Source: Halalkalibacter alkaliphilus (GTDB lineage: Bacteria; Bacillota; Bacilli; Bacillales; Bacillaceae_D). From it: a stretch of 64,000 nucleotides of DNA. This document shows positions 34,626 to 43,206 of this stretch, one piece after another (position 1 is the stretch's first letter; each line of letters opens with the position of its first letter). The notes beneath the pieces are model-generated. The model was not told where the DNA came from, made no database searches, and worked only from the letters and a program-made list of their open reading frames with translations. Location of the stretch: the NCBI RefSeq assembly GCF_023555415.1, contig NZ_JAKRYL010000014.1, forward strand, positions 1 to 64,000, written 5' to 3'. A program made the translations under genes and the position numbers.

Positions 34626-36179
34626 ATGTCGACAACAATAAATGAACTTGATATTGCATTGCCACAAATTCCAAATAGACAATTTTTTATTACGGATTTT
34701 GGTGCAGTTGGTGACGGTACTTTTGATAATACAGAGGCAATTGCCAATACCATTAACGCTTGCAAAAACGCGGGAGGCGGAAAAGTCATCATTCCCCCTG
34801 GTGTGTGGTTAACCGGCCCCATTCAGTTCATTAACCACTTAAACTTACATATTGAAGCGGGTGCAATCTTACTTTTTACGAAGGATTTCAACTCTTATCC
34901 TCTTATCTTATCAAGTTTTGAAGGAGAAGAAACCATCAGGTGTCAATCTCCTATAGATGGTGAGTATTTACATGATATTGCGATTACGGGAAAAGGAGTC
35001 ATCGATGGATCTGGTGGGGCTTGGAGGCCGGTTAAGAAATTTAAAATGACCGAAATTCAATGGAGAAAGCTGCTAGAATCGGGAGGAATTGTTGATGAAG
35101 AAGGAGAGATATGGTGGCCAACCGAGCAAGCTTTAGAAGGGGTTAGCGTGATACAGGATCTCCGGAACAGTGGTTCTAAAAGTGTTGAAGATTATGAGCC
35201 AATAAGAGATTTTCTTCGCCCAAACTTAGTAAGTTTAAGAAACTGTCAAACGATTTTAATAGACGGGCCGACATTTCAAAACTCACCGGCTTGGTGTGTT
35301 CATCCGTGGGTATGTAAACATATTACGATAAAAAATGTTACAGTACGAAATCCTTGGTATTCGCAAAACGGGGATGGTTTAGATGTTGAATCATGCCAGT
35401 TTGGGCTAGTAGAAAATTGTGTGTTTGATGTTGGGGATGATGCCATTTGTATTAAGTCAGGGAAAGATGAGGCGGGAAGGGAACTTGGCAAACGCTGTGA
35501 GGATATTATAATCCGTGGGTGCCAAGTATATAGTGGTCATGGTGGATTTGTTATTGGAAGTGAGATGTCGGGTGGTGTTAAAAATATAACAGTGAGTGAC
35601 TGTTCTTTTTTTGGAACAGATGTTGGATTACGGTTTAAAAGCAAGAGGGGGAGAGGAGGGATCGTTGAAAACATTTCAATAGAGAACATTCGAATGACCG
35701 ATATATCCGGAGAAGCGATTGTTTTTCATATGTATTATGAACTTGCAGGGGATGAAGAGAGTTTAAAAGAGAAAGAAGTTTCTATAGAAACACCAATTTT
35801 CCGTAATATTGAAATGAAAAACATTATATGTATGGGCTCTAAACATGCGATTGTACTAAAAGGTCTTCCAGAATTGCCTCTGGCTAACATTACGTTTGAA
35901 GATATCACGATTACATCAAAATATGGAATGACTAGTTCCGAATGTGAAGGCATTCAATTAACTAACGTATCGTTGGATGTTGAAAAAGGGCCTTTATTAA
36001 CATTAACAAACAGTATAAATGTTGACCTTATTAATTTACAAAGCAAAAGCCATGAAGAAACGTATGTAGAAGTATCAGGAGAGAAAACCAAAAATGTAAA
36101 GTGTGTGTTTGGATTACCGAATGCAAAGGACTTAGTTCAAGTAGGAGAGGAAGTAGACGAGAATCAAGTCATAGTGTAA
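34626..36179 (+). CDS. GH28 glycosidase (exo-polygalacturonase or rhamnogalacturonan hydrolase type)
   Basis: A right-handed beta-helix glycosidase of 517 residues. The GH28 acidic residues are in NGDGLDVES and DVGDDAICIKSG, with the GHGGFVIGSEMSGG and RFKSKRGRGG motifs after them. There is no signal peptide, unlike most secreted polygalacturonases, so it cuts imported galacturonosyl oligosaccharides inside the cell, similar to YteS-locus or exo-acting bacterial enzymes. GCAGGAGGGAC precedes the ATG. Exact linkage (GalA-GalA or GalA-Rha) cannot be read from sequence. Confidence 0.88.
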   Translation: MSTTINELDIALPQIPNRQFFITDFGAVGDGTFDNTEAIANTINACKNAGGGKVIIPPGVWLTGPIQFINHLNLHIEAGAILLFTKDFNSYPLILSSFEGEETIRCQSPIDGEYLHDIAITGKGVIDGSGGAWRPVKKFKMTEIQWRKLLESGGIVDEEGEIWWPTEQALEGVSVIQDLRNSGSKSVEDYEPIRDFLRPNLVSLRNCQTILIDGPTFQNSPAWCVHPWVCKHITIKNVTVRNPWYSQNGDGLDVESCQFGLVENCVFDVGDDAICIKSGKDEAGRELGKRCEDIIIRGCQVYSGHGGFVIGSEMSGGVKNITVSDCSFFGTDVGLRFKSKRGRGGIVENISIENIRMTDISGEAIVFHMYYELAGDEESLKEKEVSIETPIFRNIEMKNIICMGSKHAIVLKGLPELPLANITFEDITITSKYGMTSSECEGIQLTNVSLDVEKGPLLTLTNSINVDLINLQSKSHEETYVEVSGEKTKNVKCVFGLPNAKDLVQVGEEVDENQVIV

Positions 36180-36212
36180 AGAGACAAAATTTGAATAACA
36201 GGGGGAGTAACG

Positions 36213-37049
36213 ATGTCCATTGGTGTTTTAGCTCATTTAGTTGGAAAGGGCTCTTACCATGAACTTGCAGAAAAAGTAGCTTCATATGGTTTTGGCCATG
36301 TTCAATTAGCTTTATGGAAAGCGATCAACAATCATGACTTTAGCAAAGCAGGAACATTAAGTCCTGGTTTAGTAAAAGATATTTATCATGAATTTCAAAA
36401 ACGTGGTGTTTCTATTTCTGTATTGGCATGTTATCTTCATTTATTTGATAGAAATGAAGATAAACGAAGAGAAAATGTAGCAAGATTTAAGGAACTCATT
36501 AAATATGCTTCTTTGTTTCATGCTCCAATTGTTGCTTGTGAAGTAGGGAAAATTCAAGATAGTTCTGCGACAGACGAGGATTGGAAAGCATTAAAGGCCT
36601 CTCTCTCTGAATTAATTGAAGAAGCGGAAAAATGGGGAGTAATCATTGGGATTGAGCCTGCGAATGAGCATTTAATAGGTACAGCTAGACAGTTGAAATG
36701 TATAATAGATGAGTTCCCATCTAGTCACATTGGAGTTGTTTTAGATCCTGGAAATTTGCTTACAAAAGAAAATTTCCATGAGCAAGACATAATAATAGAA
36801 GAAGCGTTTGAATTATTAGGGGAACGTATCGTGGCCTGTCATGCTAAAGATCGTATCATAGACGAAAATGGAGAAATTAAGACGGTAAGGCCTGGAAAGG
36901 GAAAGCTAAATTATCCGCTCTATTTTAAATTACTCCATGAATATAAGCCACATTGTGAAATAATTTTAGAAGCAACAAAGCCAGATGAGATGGTTGAGAC
37001 GAAAGAGGAACTTGAAGAAATAAGAGAGAGTGTTTTAACTGTAAAATGA
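36213..37049 (+). CDS. Xylose-isomerase-like TIM-barrel (sugar phosphate isomerase/epimerase)
   Basis: An AP-endonuclease-2/xylose-isomerase-like TIM barrel of 278 residues. Probable metal ligands appear in IIGIEPANEHLIG, IGVVLDPGNLL, ACHAKDRI and the terminal EIILEATKP. Third gene of the esterase-GH28 operon, 33 bp after GH28, with GGGGGAG before the ATG. Such proteins epimerise or isomerise unusual sugars; the substrate is not evident, perhaps a product of rhamnogalacturonan breakdown. Confidence 0.7.
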   Translation: MSIGVLAHLVGKGSYHELAEKVASYGFGHVQLALWKAINNHDFSKAGTLSPGLVKDIYHEFQKRGVSISVLACYLHLFDRNEDKRRENVARFKELIKYASLFHAPIVACEVGKIQDSSATDEDWKALKASLSELIEEAEKWGVIIGIEPANEHLIGTARQLKCIIDEFPSSHIGVVLDPGNLLTKENFHEQDIIIEEAFELLGERIVACHAKDRIIDENGEIKTVRPGKGKLNYPLYFKLLHEYKPHCEIILEATKPDEMVETKEELEEIRESVLTVK

Positions 37050-37058
37050 GGAGACTGA

Positions 37059-37100
37059 GCCTAATTTCCTAGTGTGTTTATGCTAAGGAATTAGGCTTTT
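37059..37100 (+). terminator. Terminator of the esterase-GH28-isomerase operon
   Basis: GCCTAATTTCCT (37059-37070) pairs with AAGGAATTAGGC (37085-37096), followed by TTTTTA. The rest of the 303-bp gap is AT-rich; it holds a TATAAT at 37154-37159 and the imperfect palindrome GAACAAAGTTTGTCC (37131-37145), perhaps an operator of the regulator gene. Confidence 0.85.
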
Positions 37101-37352
37101 TAGCTATATAAACATAACTTGAATTTTTATGAACAAAGTTTGTCCTATTATGTTATAATGACTTACATATTGTTTTAGATTTTTTACAATTGTATGACTT
37201 TTATGTTACATGAGCTGAGTAGATTTTTTTAATAATATGCAAGTTTTGTTTGTTTTTATTTGTGTAAGCCTTTTCAGTGAGTTGTTCTAGTAACCGAAGT
37301 GATGAAATTAACAAACTAGTTGGTCGGCTATCTACTATAGGGGAGGATTCAA

Positions 37353-39656
37353 ATGAAGAATCAAAGTTTGCTTACGAAATTAATTGTATTTGCTAGTATT
37401 ATAAGTATTATCCCCGTAGTGATCGTCGGCGTGTTTTCCTATGTTCAATCTTCAAAGCATATACAAGAAAAAGTTAATCATGAAAAGGTTCAAATAATCA
37501 GACAGGTACATTCCAATATTGAACAAGTATTAATGACAATTCATCATAGTGTCACAAATACGATTGAATCACCTCTTATGGATGATGTAATTAGGAGACC
37601 TTTATTTGCAGAAGACTTTTCAATTTACAGAGAGTTAAGACAAAATTTAAGTAATCTTAGATCTTATGACACAAAAGTAGAAGAAGTAATCTTGTTAAAT
37701 TTTCAACAGAATTGGATAGTTAATAACTCAGGATTGTCACGGTTAAGTGATTACGAAGATCGTGAGGCTTATCTTTCTTATTTAAATGCTGAAAATGATT
37801 CGACATGGTTATTACTGAACAACCAAGAATTTTCAAAGCCAATGGCATACGGAAGCTGTGAGAATACGATTAGTTTAGTGCAAAAGCTACCAGCAAGATA
37901 CAGTGAGAAATTTGGGTTAGCTTTTACGAACATACCTACATGTAGTTTAGCTGATATGATTAATGTCAATGGGCTTTCAGATGAAGTGGTTATAACAGAT
38001 GAGAACTACCGAATCATTGTTCATCGCAATGAGGAATTGATCGGAACATCACTTGTAGATGCTGGTTACGTCAGCTCTCTAGATGCTTTTACAGAAAAAT
38101 CAGGTCAATTTAATACGGACTCTAGGGATAATTCATATACGGTGACATATCACAAATCTGATTTTAATAATTGGAACTATATCTCATTTAATTCAATTGA
38201 TATGCTTACTGCTGAAAGCAAGAAAATTGGTTGGATTACCTTTTTTATGATTACCTTTATTGTCATAACTTGTAGTTTGTATATTTGGATTATTAGTAAG
38301 AAACTATATTCACCTGTAAATAAACTAGTGAATTATATTGATGGTAATTGGCCAGATCAAGATAGAAAAAAGAAAAATGAGTTAGAGATTATCGAGGAAC
38401 ACATTAATGATCTCTTTTCTTCAAAATCCAATTTAGAAATTGAATTGAGAGAGCATACACAACAAGTGAAATCGCTCTTTATCCATAACTTATTTACTGG
38501 AAATTATAAGACAACTGAAATTGAAGAAAAGCTTGAGTATTTCCAATTACATTCAGTAGTTAACCAGTGGAAAAACATGGTTGTGTTTACGTTGCACATT
38601 GATTCACTAGATAGATCAAATTATGAATCAGCTAATGTTGAAAAAGTAGCATTTGCAGTAAAAAGCATGGTGGAAGATACAATTAATAAAGAAGATCAAT
38701 TACAATCTGTTTGGGTTGATAAAACGTTAGTCACTCTTATCGGTTTTTCTGAACAAACCCCAGACAACATTCAGGATACAATATATGAGTTAACTGAAAC
38801 CATCCAAAGCAAAATTAAAAATGCCTTAAATGTTTCCGTTAGTATTGGCATAAGCCTGCCTTTCGATGAACTAAAAGAAGCTAAAAGAGGTTATATAGAA
38901 GGCATGGAGGCATTAAAGCATCGGATGAAGCTCGGAAAAGGAGTCATCATCCATTTTAGCAGTATTAATTCTGGGAAACATACGGTCATATTTGACTATC
39001 CGAAGCGAACGGAAGAAGAATTACTTGTCGCTGTGAAGTTAGCTGATAAGGAAAAAGCGTTAGAACAGCTGCAAATATGGATGGAAAAAGCCTTTAAAAA
39101 CACGCAATCACCTAGAGAGTATCAAATATCGATGATGCGGCTATTAAATAATTTATTAACGCTTAAACAAGAAGGCGGAGTGAGCTTTCAGCAAATTGAG
39201 GTGTTTCACGCATCGCTTTACGAAGAGTTGTTGAAGTTACAAATGAAAGAGGAAATTGAACAATGGTTCCAGGAGCGACTAATCATACCGTTAATTAAAG
39301 TTTTTAGTGATCGCCGTGATTCTCAGTTCCAAAATTTATCGGAGAAAATTATTGACCTTATTCACCACAATTTTGACTCAGATATTACATTAGAGGAATG
39401 CGCTGAAAAACTCCATTATAATGCTAATTATTTGAGCAGTGTGTTTAAACAAGAAACAAATTATACATTTAGTGAGTATTTGGCCATGTATCGATTTAAA
39501 AAAGCAAAACAGTGGTTAACTGAAACGAATATGACGGTTAAGGAAATAGCTGATCACTTACGCTACAAAAACTCACAGAATTTTATCCGATCATTTAAAA
39601 AACAAGAAGAAATGACACCAGGGCAATATCGAGAAAAGTATAAAAAAACATCGTAG
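37353..39656 (+). CDS. Membrane-anchored AraC-family regulator (YesS/YtdP-like)
   Basis: A one-component transmembrane regulator of 767 residues. Membrane helix about residues 9-31, an extracellular sensor of roughly 260 residues, a second helix near 290-312 (GWITFFMITFIVITCSLYIW), a cytoplasmic linker, and a C-terminal AraC domain with two HTHs (DITLEECAEKLHYNANYLSS and MTVKEIADHLRYKNSQNFIR, ending MTPGQYREKYKK). B. subtilis YesS has this design and activates rhamnogalacturonan genes. It is placed just before the ABC importer and is probably its activator. GGGGAGG precedes the ATG. Confidence 0.88.
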   Translation: MKNQSLLTKLIVFASIISIIPVVIVGVFSYVQSSKHIQEKVNHEKVQIIRQVHSNIEQVLMTIHHSVTNTIESPLMDDVIRRPLFAEDFSIYRELRQNLSNLRSYDTKVEEVILLNFQQNWIVNNSGLSRLSDYEDREAYLSYLNAENDSTWLLLNNQEFSKPMAYGSCENTISLVQKLPARYSEKFGLAFTNIPTCSLADMINVNGLSDEVVITDENYRIIVHRNEELIGTSLVDAGYVSSLDAFTEKSGQFNTDSRDNSYTVTYHKSDFNNWNYISFNSIDMLTAESKKIGWITFFMITFIVITCSLYIWIISKKLYSPVNKLVNYIDGNWPDQDRKKKNELEIIEEHINDLFSSKSNLEIELREHTQQVKSLFIHNLFTGNYKTTEIEEKLEYFQLHSVVNQWKNMVVFTLHIDSLDRSNYESANVEKVAFAVKSMVEDTINKEDQLQSVWVDKTLVTLIGFSEQTPDNIQDTIYELTETIQSKIKNALNVSVSIGISLPFDELKEAKRGYIEGMEALKHRMKLGKGVIIHFSSINSGKHTVIFDYPKRTEEELLVAVKLADKEKALEQLQIWMEKAFKNTQSPREYQISMMRLLNNLLTLKQEGGVSFQQIEVFHASLYEELLKLQMKEEIEQWFQERLIIPLIKVFSDRRDSQFQNLSEKIIDLIHHNFDSDITLEECAEKLHYNANYLSSVFKQETNYTFSEYLAMYRFKKAKQWLTETNMTVKEIADHLRYKNSQNFIRSFKKQEEMTPGQYREKYKKTS

Positions 39657-39787
39657 GAACATATGGAGACATCACTAATAATGGTGAGAGAAGATTGTAT
39701 ACTCCCATTTGCAGGATGTCTTCATTTTTTGTTCTAAAACAGATAATCATTATATCAGGTATAGGCAAAAACCTTGGTAATAGGGTG

Positions 39788-39801
39788 TGTAAGGGCTTAC
39801 A
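39788..39801. promoter_or_regulatory. cre-like site upstream of the importer operon
   Basis: TGTAAGGGCTTACA, almost a perfect palindrome, fits TGWAANCGNTNWCA at all defined positions but one (G instead of C in the central CG). Confidence 0.4.
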
Positions 39802-39878
39802 AAATGATCTTTTGATTATGTACTTCCCCTATCATTTCGCTTAGTATCAATGGTAACAACTTCATATCAGTTCAATGG

Positions 39879-39894
39879 ATTACAACGTTGTTAT
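39879..39894. promoter_or_regulatory. KdgR operator upstream of the importer operon
   Basis: ATTACAACGTTGTTAT differs at one base from the 16-bp palindrome at uxaC. It lies 23 bases before a 21-codon reading frame and about 185 bases before the binding-protein gene. Confidence 0.7.
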
Positions 39895-39917
39895 ATAGTG
39901 AGTAATGGAGGTGATTC

Positions 39918-39983
39918 ATGATAGGCAGAAAGAATTCGAGACCATTTAATGATGAAAAAAGAATTGAGCTAGATCATGAGTAG
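39918..39983 (+). CDS. 21-codon leader reading frame or gene remnant
   Basis: MIGRKNSRPFNDEKRIELDH plus Glu, then TAG. The start has an unusually complete Shine-Dalgarno, GGAGGTGATTC, and is preceded by a KdgR operator. Operator, spacing and following bases resemble the uxaC leader, and SRPFNDEKRIEL loosely resembles the UxaC N-terminus SKPFIHDDFIL. It could be a regulatory leader peptide or a decayed uxaC 5' end. About 95 bases separate it from the binding-protein gene. No homologue is claimed. Confidence 0.4.
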   Translation: MIGRKNSRPFNDEKRIELDHE

Positions 39984-40078
39984 AAGGGTTGTTTTACTAA
40001 AGACGCTTTTGAAAGAGGTAGGCTGCTTCTATTATTACCAGGTATCATTATAACGAAGAATAAATTGGGGGTTTGTAC

Positions 40079-41617
40079 ATGTTTAAGTCTAATAAGTTGT
40101 TTATTTTAGGTTGTATGTTTGCTTTCATTCTTGTACTCCTTTCTGCTTGTAATAAAAATGAAAGCGCTTCTAGTACTGAACCTGCTCCTGCAGAAGGAAC
40201 CGATGCAGTTGAGACAGAAGAGCCTTTCGAATTTTCTATTATGACTAACTTACACACACCAGAAACACCTGCTCCAAAAATTCAAGAATTAATTGAAGAA
40301 AAAACAAACTATAAGTTAGACATTCAATGGGTTCCTGATAGCAGTTATGAGGAAAGGTTAAACACAGCATTTGCAACAGGATCATTTCCTGATGCAGTTC
40401 GTGTTAGTTTTGCACAATTGAACCAGTTTAAAGATGCGATTAGAAATGATCAGTTTTGGGAAATTGGTCCTTATCTAGATCAGTTTGAATATTTAAGCAA
40501 TTTAAACGAAGATATTTTAGCTAACTCAGCAGTTGATGGGAAGCTTTATGGCGTTTATCAAGGTAGACCATTATCTCGTCAAGGTATTATTTATCGTAAA
40601 GATTGGGCTGATAATCTAGGACTTGAAGCTCCAACTACAACGGAAGAATTTATGGAAATGGTTAGAGCATTTACAGAAGATGATCCAAACGGAACGGGAA
40701 GAAACGATACAATTGGTCTTGCTGACCGTAGTGATTTAATCTACGGTGGATTTAAAACAATTGCTTCTTGGTTTGGCACTCCAAATGAGTGGGGATTAAA
40801 AGATGGTGAGCTTCTTCCTGAATTTATGTTCCCTGAATATATGGAATCGTTAAAATTTTATCGTGAAATGCACTCAAACGGTTATATTAACCAAGATTTC
40901 CCTGTTACAAGTAAAGGAGATCAAACAGCGCTATTAACAAATGGTACAGCTGGTGTCTATGTTGGTTCTATGGAAGATGTAACAAGTTTAAACAATGATG
41001 CAGTTGCTTTAAATCCAGATGTAGAGTTTGATGTTCAAAACTATGTTGAAGGACCTCATGGAGAATTTGGAGTTTGGGCAATTCCTGGATTTGGTGAATT
41101 AATGATGTTCCCTAAATCGTCTGTTGAATCAGAAGAGAAGCTTCTTAAAATTTTAGGTTTCTATGATCAACTAATGAATCCTGAGATTGCAAACATTTTG
41201 TACTGGGGTATTGAAGGGGAGCACTACGAAGTAAAAGATGGAAGAGCTGCAGCTATTACGGATGATCAACAAAAGATCGACAGAGAAATTCGACCTTATT
41301 TAACAATGGAAGTTGGAGAACCAGCTACGAGTGGCCGTTACTCTATTTACACAGACTATGAAGTGAGACAAAAAGCAGATCAAATGGTATTAGAGAACAA
41401 TGACTATCTTATCCATAACCTAGCACTTACATTAGATTCACCAACCTATATTCGTGATGGTGATAGACTGAAACAAATGATTGATGATGCAACAGTTCGT
41501 TATATTCTAGGCCAATCAGACGAAGCTGGCTTTGAAGCTGTAGTTGAGAGTTGGAGATCTCAAGGTGGAGATGCAATTATTGAAGAGTTCAATGCATCTT
41601 ACCAAGAATTAAACTAA
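40079..41617 (+). CDS. Oligosaccharide-binding lipoprotein (LplA/YtcQ type)
   Basis: Extracellular solute-binding protein of 512 residues for a carbohydrate ABC importer. The signal MFKSNKLFILGCMFAFILVL is followed by LSAC with the lipidated Cys, then a Ser/Thr/Glu linker and the family-1-type fold (KIQELIEEKTNYKLDIQWVP, IYRKDWADNLGLEAPTTTEE). Same group as LplA and YtcQ, which import large pectin-derived oligosaccharides. ATG 40079 is preceded by GGGGG; a TTG two codons earlier is rejected. A strong terminator follows, so it should be made in excess over the permeases. An imperfect cre-like sequence lies inside at 40159-40172. Confidence 0.88.
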   Translation: MFKSNKLFILGCMFAFILVLLSACNKNESASSTEPAPAEGTDAVETEEPFEFSIMTNLHTPETPAPKIQELIEEKTNYKLDIQWVPDSSYEERLNTAFATGSFPDAVRVSFAQLNQFKDAIRNDQFWEIGPYLDQFEYLSNLNEDILANSAVDGKLYGVYQGRPLSRQGIIYRKDWADNLGLEAPTTTEEFMEMVRAFTEDDPNGTGRNDTIGLADRSDLIYGGFKTIASWFGTPNEWGLKDGELLPEFMFPEYMESLKFYREMHSNGYINQDFPVTSKGDQTALLTNGTAGVYVGSMEDVTSLNNDAVALNPDVEFDVQNYVEGPHGEFGVWAIPGFGELMMFPKSSVESEEKLLKILGFYDQLMNPEIANILYWGIEGEHYEVKDGRAAAITDDQQKIDREIRPYLTMEVGEPATSGRYSIYTDYEVRQKADQMVLENNDYLIHNLALTLDSPTYIRDGDRLKQMIDDATVRYILGQSDEAGFEAVVESWRSQGGDAIIEEFNASYQELN

Positions 41618-41623
41618 CAACAT

Positions 41624-41674
41624 AAAAAAGAGGTTGTCTCAAGGGGGAAGATCCTATGTGACAACCTCTTTTTT
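41624..41674 (+). terminator. Terminator after the binding-protein gene
   Basis: A perfect 15-bp stem, AAAAAAGAGGTTGTC (41624-41638) with GACAACCTCTTTTTT (41660-41674). Confidence 0.9.
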
Positions 41675-41719
41675 GCTCGTATATCCATTCTAGCTTAAGG
41701 GCTTTAACACATGGTTTTT

Positions 41720-41938
41720 GAAGAAGAAATATGTACACCTGATCTATTAATAAGGTGTTTGGTATATAGAAGAGAAATATGTACACGAGATTCAGTAGTG
41801 CTGGAATTAATGTATATAGAAGAGAAAGAAGTACACGAGAAACAATAGTAAACGATTTGATGTATGTAACAAACAGAGAGAAATGAGTATAAGAGATCCA
41901 GTAGTAAGAGGGTTTGATATATGCAAAGAGGAGCTTCC
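41720..41938. repeat. Degenerate 50-bp tandem repeat array
   Basis: Between the binding protein and permease genes lie at least four imperfect units. The clearest are 41762-41811 and 41812-41861, each 50 bp and starting GTATATAGAAGAGAAA, with GTACACGAGA at the same offset; a 57-bp unit (from 41862) and partial units flank them. A minus-strand open frame across it gives only low-complexity hydrophobic repeats (LLYT), so I do not call it a gene. Confidence 0.7.
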
Positions 41939-42046
41939 ACAAACTTAGTTCAGTGACAATTTTTCGTCTTTGTTCACGAATAATCAAAATCTCCGGTTCT
42001 TATAAAAAACCTTATAAAACCAGTGTTTTCAGTCATTTATAACGTG

Positions 42047-42066
42047 ATGATTATAGCTGTAATCAT
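42047..42066. promoter_or_regulatory. Inverted repeat upstream of permease genes
   Basis: ATGATTA (42047-42053), six bases, TAATCAT (42060-42066). It contains the ATGATTAT core also found in the promoter regions at 33.8 and 39.7 kb, so it may be the site of the YesS-like regulator. Confidence 0.35.
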
Positions 42067-42090
42067 ATGTATCCATGTAGTATGTAAATT

Positions 42091-42104
42091 AGAAAGCGGT
42101 TACA
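42091..42104. promoter_or_regulatory. cre-like site upstream of permease genes
   Basis: AGAAAGCGGTTACA matches TGWAANCGNTNWCA at all but the first base. It suggests catabolite repression of the permease transcript. Confidence 0.5.
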
Positions 42105-42138
42105 TTAAACAATTTACAAGTGAGAAAGGAAGTTGAAT

Positions 42139-43101
42139 ATGGAGAATAATGTAGCGTTGGAAAAATCAAAAACGCCATTACCAAAGCCTGACAAACGGGC
42201 TGAGTTAATGAAACGGATCAAAAAGAATAAGTGGATTTATTTAATGATTACACCGGGGATTTTATATTTCTTTATTTACAAGTACATTCCAATGTATGGA
42301 TTGATTATTGCCTTCCAAGATTATAAACCGTATTTAGGGATTAGCGGAAGTGAATGGGTAGGGTTTCAACATTTTGAGCGATTGTTTACAAGTCCAGATT
42401 TTTGGATGATCTTTAGGAACACGTTGGCATTATTCGGATTACAAATACTTGTGTTTTTCCCAATACCTATTATTATCGCTTTAATGTTAAATGAAGTCAG
42501 AAATCAAATGTTTAAACGTAGTGTTCAAACATTAATTTATATCCCGCACTTTATGTCTTGGGTTGTTATTGTTTCTATCAGCTTTGTTATGTTGACGTTA
42601 GACGGTGGTATTATTAATAGTTTGTTAGAAATGATGGGCTTTCAAAAAATTAATTTCCTAATGAATCCTGATACGTTCAGACCAATGTATATTCTTCAAG
42701 TAATTTGGCGGGAAGCAGGTTGGGGGACAATTATTTTCTTAGCCGCCATAGCAGCAGTAGATCCTCAACTATATGAAGCGGCGAAAATGGACGGGGCAAA
42801 TCGCCTGCGTCAAGCTTGGCATATCACGCTTCCAGCAATTAGAAGTGTTATCGTCGTTCTATTAATCTTAAAAATTGGTGATGTTTTAGAGCTTGGTTTT
42901 GAACACGTTTACTTATTATTAAATGCTTCAAATCGTGAAGTAGGGGAGATCTTTGATACGTATGTCTATACTGCGGGTTTAAAACAAGGTCAATTTAGTT
43001 ATGCAACGGCAGTAGGATTTTTCAAGGGTATCGTCGGGTTAATTCTTGTAATGTTTGCTAACTGGCTAGCGAAGAGAGCTGGCGAGGAAGGTGTTTATTA
43101 A
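42139..43101 (+). CDS. Carbohydrate ABC importer permease (LplB/YteP type)
   Basis: An inner-membrane permease of 320 residues with six predicted helices. After a hydrophilic N-terminus come the LplB-like sequences YKYIPMYGLIIAFQDYKPY and, near residue 215, the EAA coupling loop YEAAKMDGANRLRQAWHITL. It pairs with the permease at 43207. ATG 42139 has AGAAAGGAAG upstream; TTG two codons earlier is less likely. No ATPase gene lies in the window, so a shared MsmX-type ATPase is probably used. Confidence 0.92.
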   Translation: MENNVALEKSKTPLPKPDKRAELMKRIKKNKWIYLMITPGILYFFIYKYIPMYGLIIAFQDYKPYLGISGSEWVGFQHFERLFTSPDFWMIFRNTLALFGLQILVFFPIPIIIALMLNEVRNQMFKRSVQTLIYIPHFMSWVVIVSISFVMLTLDGGIINSLLEMMGFQKINFLMNPDTFRPMYILQVIWREAGWGTIIFLAAIAAVDPQLYEAAKMDGANRLRQAWHITLPAIRSVIVVLLILKIGDVLELGFEHVYLLLNASNREVGEIFDTYVYTAGLKQGQFSYATAVGFFKGIVGLILVMFANWLAKRAGEEGVY

Positions 43102-43136
43102 TATTTAGTGTAGTGAGAAAATCACTGCATGTCTAA

Positions 43137-43175
43137 AATACGCGGGGAATAAGCAAGAAAATTACTTCGCGTATT
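43137..43175 (+). other. Hairpin between the two permease genes
   Basis: AATACGCG (43137-43144) pairs with CGCGTATT (43168-43175). There is no T-tract, so it is probably an mRNA-processing or stabilising structure rather than a terminator. Confidence 0.5.
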
Positions 43176-43206
43176 CACATTAATGTGACATTGAGGAGGA
43201 ACGATC

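Noticed and set aside
41589-41987. Minus-strand open frame of about 130 codons over the tandem repeats
   Set aside because: No ribosome binding site, repetitive hydrophobic content, overlaps a terminator and the 3' end of the binding-protein gene; best explained by the repeat array.
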